Source: Lathyrus oleraceus (Eukaryota; Streptophyta; Magnoliopsida; Fabales; Fabaceae). Taken from it: a DNA stretch of 64,000 nt. The stretch is from contig NC_066584.1 of NCBI RefSeq assembly GCF_024323335.1, forward strand, positions 273,397,618 through 273,461,617, given 5' to 3'. Made by a program: the position numbers and the translations under genes. This document shows positions 57,058 to 64,000 of the stretch, in pieces. Within the stretch, counting starts at the first letter, position 1, and each line of letters starts with the position of its first letter. Under the pieces are notes generated by a model. That model worked only from the letters and a program-made list of their open reading frames with translations. It was not told the origin of the DNA and did not search any database.

Positions 57058-58647
57058 ATGCTTGTTACTGATGATGAAAAACCTGAACCGGATGAAGGAC
57101 CCGAACTGGGATCCCGATGGACTATGGTTTTCGACGGATCTTCTAATGCGTTGGGCCATGGTGTTGGGGTTGTACTTATTTCTCCCGGAGGTTACCATAC
57201 ACCTCTCACTGCTAGACTATGTTTTCACTGTACCAATAATATGGCTGAGTATGAAGCATGCATTTTGGGACTCAAAGCTGCTATGGATCGGCGGATCAAG
57301 TTTTTGAGTGTGTACGGAGATTCAGCCTTGGTAATCAGTCAGATCAAAGGAGAATGGGATACTAAACATCCAAATCTCGTCCCTTATCGAGAGCGGGTGA
57401 TGACCTTAATCCCATATTTTGAAGAGATTACATTTGAACATATTCCACGGGAAGAGAATCAGTTGGCAGACGCCTTAGCTACCATGTCATCTATGTTCAG
57501 AGTCAGATGGGGCAGCGAAGCTCCCATGATTACCATGGGACGGTTAGATGAACCAGCACACTGTTATGAACTTAACACTGAGGGAGTACGGGAAAAACCT
57601 TGGTTCCACGAAGTAAAAAGATATTTAGAAGCTCAGGAATACCCTGAAGGGGCATCCATCAATGACAAAAAATTCCTGAGGAAGTTCTCCGCTAAATTCT
57701 TTCTGAGTAATGGAGTATTATACAAACGTAATCATGATTCAACTTTGCTTCGCTGTGTGGATAAAAAGGAAGCAGAAAGGATTATGGAAGACATGCATGA
57801 CGGTATTTTTGGGACTCATTCTAATGGACATACAATGGCCAAGAAGATTCTGAGATCAGGGTATTATTGGTCTACCATGGAAGCTGATTGCCACCATCAC
57901 TCCAGAACCTGTCATAAGTGCCAGATCTATGCGGATAAAGTACATGCACCTCCTGCTCCATTGAACGTGTTGACAGCACCTTGGCCTTTTGCAATGTGGG
58001 GCATTGATATGATTGGAGAGATTAAACCTACGGCTTCTAATGGACATCGCTTCATTCTCGTCGCTATTGATTACTTCACAAAGTGGGTAGAGGCAGCCTC
58101 ATTTGCTTCTGTCACCAAGAATGTGGTGGCACGGTTCATCAAGAATAGCCTTATTTGTCGATATGGCATCCCTGAAAGAATTATCACTGACAATGGTACT
58201 AATTTGAACAACAAGATGATTACTGAACTCTGCACGCAGTTCAAAATTAAACACCATAACTCCTCTCCGTACCGGCCAAAGATGAATGGCGCCGTAGAGG
58301 CTGCTAATAAGAACATCAAGAAGATCATACAAAAGATGACAGTAACGTACAAAGACTGGCATGAGATGTTACCGTTTGCTCTCCACGGTTATCGCACTTC
58401 AGTACGCACTTCGACAGGGGCAACTCCTTTCTCTTTAGTCTACGGAACGGAAGCTGTTTTGCCAGTGGAAGTTCAGATTCCCTCTCTAAGGATCATGAAA
58501 GAGGCGGGTTTAAGCGAGGATGAATGGATTCAGACTCGACTCGATCAGATAAACTTGATTGATGAGAAGAGACTTGCGGCTGTTTGTCACGGGCAGATAT
58601 ATCAGAAGCGCATGACCCAAGCATTTAACAAAAGAGTCAAGAGATAG
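57058..58647 (+). pseudogene. Ogre-type second (archaeal-like) RNase H and integrase
   Basis: Residue numbers count from the first Met of this frame. The second RNase H has all four expected acidic residues: D26 (VFDGSS), E66 (NMAEYEACI), D88 (YGDSALV) and D138 (NQLADALA). This extra domain is a hallmark of Tat-lineage gypsy elements. Integrase follows with an HHCC zinc finger (GTHSNGHTM ... CHKCQ) and a D, D, E triad (WGIDMIG, ITDNGTN, NGAVEAANK). The frame is cut off from reverse transcriptase by the frameshift near 57040 and ends at a TAG (58645-58647) inside the integrase C-terminal region. Confidence 0.92.
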
Positions 58648-58848
58648 GTGTATCAAATTGGCAACTTGGTGATCAAGCGTATCATTCTACCACAAGGGGA
58701 TCCCAGAGGCAAGTGGACTCCCACATACGAAGGGCCATTTGTGGTTAAGAAGGTATTCTCCGGTGGAGCCATGATACTTGCTACAATGGATGGCGAAGAC
58801 TTCCCGCATCCTGTGAACGCGGACATAGTTAAAAAATACTACGCATAG
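58648..58848 (+). pseudogene. Ogre-type integrase C-terminal end after an in-frame TAG
   Basis: The same frame continues past the TAG with VYQIGNLVIKRI and KWTPTYEGPFVVKKVFSGGA, the conserved C-terminal module of gypsy integrases, and stops at 58846-58848. The TAG is therefore a single nonsense change. Confidence 0.88.
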
Positions 58849-58852
58849 CAGA

Positions 58853-59049
58853 GACCCGCTAGGTCGATGTACCTAGGCAAAAGTAAGGGCATCCCGGCGA
58901 ACCAAAAGGGTTCGGGCAAAAATTAGGGATAAATATATAAAGACGTATACTCGGCAAGTCGGAAACCTGAAAAGGCGGCTTGGGCAAAAAAGGGTATCCC
59001 GGTGGACTGAAAACCTGAAAAGGCGGTCCAGGCAAAAATTAGGGATTAA
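58853..59049 (+). repeat. Array of four hairpin modules with different but complementary stems
   Basis: Directly after the pol stop are four modules of about 37-58 nt with the frame CCCGG(stem)loop(stem)GGCAAAAA..AGGG. The stems are CTAGGT/ACCTAG (58859-58864, 58871-58876), CGAACC/GGTTCG (58898-58903, 58909-58914), CAAGTCG/CGGCTTG (58955-58961, 58976-58982) and TGGACTG/CGGTCCA (59003-59009, 59024-59030); the last two each contain one G-U pair. The last two loops share AAACCTGAAAAGG. Different arm sequences that keep pairing argue for an RNA or DNA structure rather than a plain repeat. Function unknown. Confidence 0.8.
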
Positions 59050-60077
59050 AGCGTATGACTATGTCCCGTTCTCTGTCAGCTTCAACCAAGTTCAAGGAAC
59101 TGAACAAGCCAATCACTTCTATCCGCCAGCAGGAGATGAGATGCTCGAAGACATGATGACAGTAGTGGAATTAAATCAATAGGACTTTCTCTACATAGCT
59201 TTCTCTTTGTGTTCTTGACAATTTCCTCTTACTAGGATTTTTGTCTCCTTGTACACAGATTGCCTGTTCATAGGCCCTCTTTCAAAAATCAATGCAATTT
59301 TATTTCACTTTTACTCTTCTGTTTTGTTTGCATAAATGTCCATTGATTTGATTTGAATTAATATATGCATTTGAATATGATCAATGTTTATCAAAATACA
59401 TGCATGGAATGGCAATAGCAATTACTACCCGAATTCAGGATCAAGGAGAAGGTCTAACCATGCTTCCAATGAATCCGCTACCAATCTTATTCTCCCCAGC
59501 AAGCTTGTTTTTCCTCAGGAGAAATTGGCATTATTCCCCGGGCAAAGCCAGCTATTTCCCAGAAGAAGTCGATATCATCAGACAGATTGATCCTCTCTTC
59601 CATCCCCAGCCAGGCTCTGTTGAATATTTCCACCATCAGACCGAAATCAACAACCCCCTGCCGAGAAAGGGTCATCATTACAAGTATCTCCAATCAGTAG
59701 ATGGGGATTTATTTTCCCCAGTAGAGTCTCCAAGCAGAACTTCTCATACGCATAACTCATTCATTACATCATTTCACAGCATACGCATGCATACAACATT
59801 CGCATTTATTTTTTGGCATAACACGAAACATCTCATGCATCATGACATAGCATGAAGCTAACGTTTCTGTGCAGGTTAATTATCCTCCTGATATAGTCAA
59901 AGTAAAAGGTTCATTCAGACATACACCTTTATCAATTATGTACAAAAGTTCGGATACGTATTCCAGATACCATTCATGGGAACATTCATTCTGACAACAC
60001 TCTGATATCCTCCTAACGATGGCATCTTTAAGCTCATCCCAGACATTTATTGCAAGTACAATATATACAGATATCAT
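59050..60077 (+). other. Ogre-type 3' UTR, non-repetitive part
   Basis: No conserved frame. The 151-codon frame at 59400-59855 has no features I recognise and is not conserved elsewhere in the window. The stretch is likely part of the long 3' UTR typical of Ogre elements. Confidence 0.5.
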
Positions 60078-60757
60078 CAGATGCTACCTAGTGTACGGTA
60101 CATTTCTGAAGTGTAGTCTAGTGTACGACTACCCCCTTTTATCATCAGATTCAGCCTAATGGACGGCTCATTCTGCTCAGATACGGTCTAATGTACGACC
60201 CAATTAGACCTTCGTCTCCTCAGATGCTACCTAGTGTACGGTACATTTCTGAAGTGTAGTCTAGTGTACGACTACTCCCTTTTTTATCATCAGATTCAGC
60301 CTAATGGACGGCTCATTCTGCTCAGATACGGTCTAATGTACGACCCAATTTGACCTTCGTCTCCTCAGATGCTACCTAGTGTATGGTACATTTCTGAAGT
60401 GTAGTCTAGTGTACGACTACTCCCTTTTTTATCATCAGATTCAGCCTAATGGACGGCTCATTCTGCTCAGATACGGTCTAATGTACGACCCAATTTGACC
60501 TTCGTCTCCTCAGATGCTACCTAGTGTACGGTACATTTCTGAAGTGTAGTCTAGTGTACGACTACCCCCTTTTATCATCAGATTCAGCCTAATGGACGGC
60601 TCAGTCTGCTCAGATACGGTCTAATGTACGACCCAATTAGACCTTCGTCTCCTCAGATGCTACCTAGTGTACGGTACATTTCTGAAGTGTAGTCTAGTGT
60701 ACGACTACCCCCTTTTATCATCAGATTCAGCCTAATGGACGGCTCATCCTGCAACTC
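60078..60757 (+). repeat. Higher-order tandem repeat of 143-145 bp, five copies, in the Ogre-type 3' UTR
   Basis: Copies start at 60078, 60221, 60366, 60511 and 60654. Each full copy holds four submodules built on a TARTGKAC core flanked by complementary arms: TACC/GGTA, GTAGTC/GACTAC, AGCC/GGCT and GGTC/GACC. The fifth copy lacks the fourth module. Ogre 3' UTRs are known as a source of satellite repeats in legumes, and this array has the form of one being born. Confidence 0.92.
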
Positions 60758-61090
60758 CAATACAGTCTATCATAAGACCCATTTGGATCTTCAACTCAGA
60801 GACGATCTAGCGTACGATCCATTCTGATTTTTCATCCTCGGCAAAGTCATCTGCCTAACGAACAGCTCACTCTGGTATTCAGATACGGTCCAGTGCATGA
60901 TCCATTCTGATCCCTTATCCCCAGCAGTATATAGCATACTCCGACTCCCCGGCGAAGTCGACAGCATAATGGATGACTCACTATACGGTCTGATGTACGA
61001 CCCGGTGTGACACCCATGTCTCCAGATATCGTCTAACGTACGACACAATCTGGAAATCTCCTCATCAAACTTCCTGGATGGCATCTTTAA
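60758..61090 (+). repeat. Diverged continuation of the hairpin modules
   Basis: Single, non-amplified modules of the same plan follow: GATC-TAGCGTAC-GATC (60804-60819), GGTC-CAGTGCAT-GATC (about 60887-60902, one G-U pair), GGTC-TGATGTAC-GACC (about 60988-61003) and GTC-TAACGTAC-GAC (about 61031-61044), most followed by a C(A)ATTCTG-like string. Some neighbours (60850, 60963) have degraded arms. Confidence 0.75.
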
Positions 61091-61213
61091 GCCCATCTCC
61101 GTCAAGACTGATGGACAAGCGCAAATTGTTGGGGCATTCTAGTGTTCAATAATCTTTCACCTCCAGACCACGAACGGCACATACCATTCTGACTCTCTCG
61201 GTTCAAGAATATT

Positions 61214-61226
61214 GAACAGGGGCAGC
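61214..61226 (+). promoter_or_regulatory. Polypurine tract of the young Ogre-type element
   Basis: GAACAGGGGCAGC directly before the 3' LTR start TGTCATACCCC. It is less purine-pure than usual but in the right place. Confidence 0.7.
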
Positions 61227-63235
61227 TGTCATACCCCAAAATTTGCCCATCAATAGTTCAAGACATTTTTCAGGGGCATTCCGACTCATTTTATGGCACT
61301 GATCTTAAAGGGACAAAGGCCCAGCTCACGAATGGCCCAATCCAGAAAATGGCCCAAACTGGCCTGTTCGCTACACGCTCGCCTAGCGAACGTTACGTTC
61401 GCTACACGCTCGCCTAGCGAACGTTCGCTACACGCTCGCCTAGCGAAGCAAATGTTCGCTACCAGCTCGCCTAGCGAGGCTGACAGACAACAAAAAATTT
61501 CGGGCTTCGTTCTGAGCCCATTAGGTCATGAAAAAGGGCATTATAAATACCAGCACTTCAGTAATGAAAAAAAAACGAAAAAAGGAGAGAGGAGAACTCT
61601 AGCAAGCAAACCCTAGCGCTTACAGACGGAAAACCCTAAAGGAAGTCCTGAAGGGAAAGCCGGCGGCGGCAAGGTCACTTCCGCTCAATTCGATCCGATC
61701 AGCCAATTCAAGGTTACCATTCGATTACAAACAGGTTGGCATTGCTATTACTACCCTATGTTCTTAATTTGCACATGGTATCATGATTGAATTTATGAAA
61801 CTATCTTAAGTTTTACATATGAATTTAAGTATGCATGAACCGTTGAATGTCTAACCACATAATCTCTGTAATGAATGCTATAAAGTGTGAAGCTTGCTGC
61901 CATTATATCGTTATTAAAACCGGAATCCGCAGCCGCTCGCTAGCACATCGCTAAGCGAGCATGCAGCGAGTATTCGCTAAGCCTTCGCTAGGCGAGGCAG
62001 GCGCGAACCTGACAATAGCCAGCTTTTCTGTTATGACTTTTCATTCATGTTTTATCATAGCCAGGCATTGTTTATTTGATCCTATTACTGTTGTGATTTC
62101 TTTTGCGGTGTAATCCTCGATTGCACCCTGATTTGGTATGCTAACCCGTTTGTTGAATTTTGCAAAGGTTCATATGTCCCAGAAAAAAGACCGCTGTTAG
62201 GTCTTCCACTTTATTTGTGGGATACCCTTGTGGAGGCTCACCCTAAATTGCTTAATTAATTTTAATGTGTTAATTTTAATAATTAATTTTAATAATTAAT
62301 TTTAATGTATTAATTTTAATGTATTATTTTTAATGTATTGATTTTAATGTGGAGATTCATCATAATCACCTAATTAACTTTAAAATGCGGCCTTTAAATA
62401 TGTGATCTTGGACCTCTCTTTTGCCTTATGATATTACGGTATTACGGTCATGTCCCGCGAATGTGGGGATACACTTAGCAATGGCCCTTCGATTAAATCA
62501 TCATAAAATAAATCATAGTCCCTCGGATGTTGCCTTCGAATATATGATTTCGTCCCTCGATGACCCTTCGGTGTAGCCTGCGGTTAAATGATGATCGTCC
62601 CTTCGAATGCTAAGGTATCCTTACAACTGTTGCCTTCAATGACCAGTCGATGACCCTACGATGACCCTTTTACATCCAAAGGATAAAACTACTTACTTCT
62701 CAATAGTAAGGACAGTTTTACCCTCATAAGGATAGGAAATGCCCATAACGACCTCAGGAAGGTATAACTCTCAATTACTGGATCATAACCTAAAACATTT
62801 TCCATCCCTCACACTTTACACTTTACAAATCCTAGAAAATTGCCACTTGGTATACATTCATACTAGAATCATTACCGAGTTATATTTTTCTAAACTATTT
62901 TCAAAATCAAATGAGATAAATACTTTGTATACATTCATACGAGAATCATTACAAAGTTAAACTCTCTTTCAAACATTTTTTAAGCAATTCACCGACACTT
63001 TTCAGACAAAAATATAAGTGATCCAGTAATTAAGAGCCCATGGATAACCATGGATACAAAGGGTGCTAACACCTTCCCTTTGTATAATGTACCTCCCGAA
63101 CCCAAAATCTATTGAGGTCTTTCCTGTTCTTTTCCACCTTTCCTTATTGGATAAAAGAAAAGTCGGTGGCGACTCTTGCTATCCGCGACATTGCGATAAA
63201 AAGCAAAACACCCCAAGTCAGTTCACCGTATGACA
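61227..63235 (+). repeat. 3' LTR of the young Ogre-type element
   Basis: Same length as the 5' LTR (2009 bp). By eye I count nine single-base differences, including two adjacent pairs, and no indel. Followed by the CAAAG duplication. Confidence 0.96.
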
Positions 63236-63575
63236 CAAAGTCAGCAGAAACTTTCTGCTACAATCAAGGTCTTCAATCCTAAAATCTCTCCATATATATC
63301 TCCTTATTTTGAGCCTATATATATTCTGATTGAGTCTTTAAGACCTCCACATGGGAGTTAGGATATTCACCAAATATCCTCACTAATCCCAGAATATATA
63401 CTGAATTAATTAATTCAGTTTTCTACACATGTGCGATGTCACAGACATGATGTCGTGACATCGTACATGACATGTTGGTCCAGATGTTGAACTTCTTCAA
63501 CCCAACATATTAAAACAACAGAGATGATTACATTATTTGTTTTACAAAATTAATGTCAATCCTAAGGTATTAACA
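63236..63575 (-). mobile_element. 3' LTR of the second SIRE-like copia element, right part
   Basis: On the minus strand this LTR starts TGTTAATACC at 63575 directly after a polypurine tract. It contains a GATGTC/GACATC palindrome (about 63435-63465) like those at 46487-46578. It is continuous with 46375-47849 across the young Ogre-type insertion. Confidence 0.7.
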
Positions 63576-63589
63576 ATCTCCCCCTTTGG
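63576..63589 (-). promoter_or_regulatory. Polypurine tract of the second SIRE-like element
   Basis: The minus strand reads CCAAAGGGGGAGAT before TGTTAATACC, closely similar to the tract at 18777-18791. Confidence 0.8.
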
Positions 63590-64000
63590 CAAATTTTAGC
63601 TAAAACAAATAAACATTACACTGGACAATACATCCCAATATGGGTATGCTCTTCATCTCTGTCATTGTCTCCACCACCACAAACACCAAAGTTGGTGTAC
63701 ATGAAGAAGTAGAGGTACAAGAATCAGTTGCATTAGAACCCTTCCCTTCACCGGTAGAGCTTCCAGAAGAATATGTAATGCTGAGTACATAGATAATGTA
63801 ACTCAGATCACAAGACACAATTGTCCTCTTAACTCAGATCACAAGACACAAGTGATATGCCCAGTTAGTGACTTCTGTGCCTGAAGCCAACTTCTGCTTG
63901 CTACCACATTTTACTTTCTTCTGGTACATTCTCAGGGCTATATTTCTCTCCCCCTTTTTAGCTAAACATTTGTAAAGGAACCCCTCACAAAACCAGATCC
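63590..64000 (-). mobile_element. 3' internal region of the second SIRE-like element, running off the window
   Basis: Non-LTR sequence adjoining the polypurine tract. A 72-codon minus-strand frame (63600-63818) with a SSGSSTGEGKGSNATD segment might be the tail of a downstream ORF, but it starts and stops arbitrarily, so I make no gene call. Confidence 0.5.

Larger units (their letters stand above)
47850..63235 (+). mobile_element. Young Ogre-type Ty3/gypsy element
   Basis: A 15.4 kb element with two 2009-bp LTRs, a perfect CAAAG target duplication (47845-47849 and 63236-63240), a perfect tRNA-Arg-type primer site, ORF1, gag-protease, an intron, pol with two RNase H domains, integrase and a 2.4 kb 3' UTR with repeat arrays. 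Its ORF1 upstream of gag and dual RNase H place it in the Tat lineage, Ogre group. About nine LTR differences indicate a very recent insertion. A frameshift and an in-frame TAG in pol suggest it cannot move on its own. Confidence 0.96.

Noticed and set aside
59400..59855. 151-codon frame in the Ogre-type 3' UTR
   Set aside because: No recognisable domain, no conservation in the window, compositional features of untranslated sequence.
60078..60757. Possible CRISPR-like array
   Set aside because: The repeats are contiguous with no unique spacers and lie in a plant retrotransposon 3' UTR.

Overview
The window comes from a plant nuclear genome, most likely a legume of the pea/vetch/lentil group (Fabeae). 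That inference rests on the density and type of LTR retrotransposons: several Ogre-type (Ty3/gypsy, Tat lineage) elements with long LTRs, an extra ORF upstream of gag and tRNA-Arg-type primer sites, plus SIRE-type Ty1/copia, Athila-type gypsy and an Angela-like solo LTR. No species can be fixed from the sequence alone.

Only one cellular gene is supported: a three-exon gene for chloroplast ribosomal protein bL28 (11244-13219, + strand). Almost everything else is retroelement sequence, much of it nested.

Layout. (1) 1-6346: 5' end of an Ogre-type element on the minus strand with a 5.3 kb LTR; its start abuts an inverted copy of its own primer-site region at the window edge. (2) 6347-10878: decayed gypsy remnants, a minisatellite and a broken gag-pro with its LTR ending about 365 bp before the bL28c start codon. 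(3) 10879-14290: the bL28c gene and unique flanks. (4) 14355-37321: an Athila-type element on the minus strand inserted in a 57-bp minisatellite. It was split by a SIRE-type copia element (17846-27859, TSD AGCAC) landing in its downstream ORF and by an Angela-like solo LTR (29229-30651) landing in its integrase. (5) 37557-39175: a LINE fragment carrying an 818-bp hAT-like non-autonomous element. (6) 39190-46374: a truncated, decayed Ogre-type element on the minus strand. (7) 46375-64000: the 3' LTR of a second SIRE-like element, split by a very young Ogre-type element (47850-63235, TSD CAAAG, LTRs of equal length with about nine differences in 2009 bp).

The young Ogre-type element shows how its parts work together: LTR promoter, tRNA-Arg primer site, ORF1 of unknown function, gag-protease, a 241-nt GT-AG intron whose donor overlaps the gag-pro stop codon, reverse transcriptase, a degenerate and then a second intact RNase H, integrase, and a long 3' UTR. 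It also carries a frameshift and an in-frame TAG, so this copy should need help to move. The most unusual signal in the window is in its 3' UTR: two separate arrays of small hairpins in which the stem sequences differ from module to module but stay complementary, around constant loop or flanking sequence (58859-59030 and 60078-61040).
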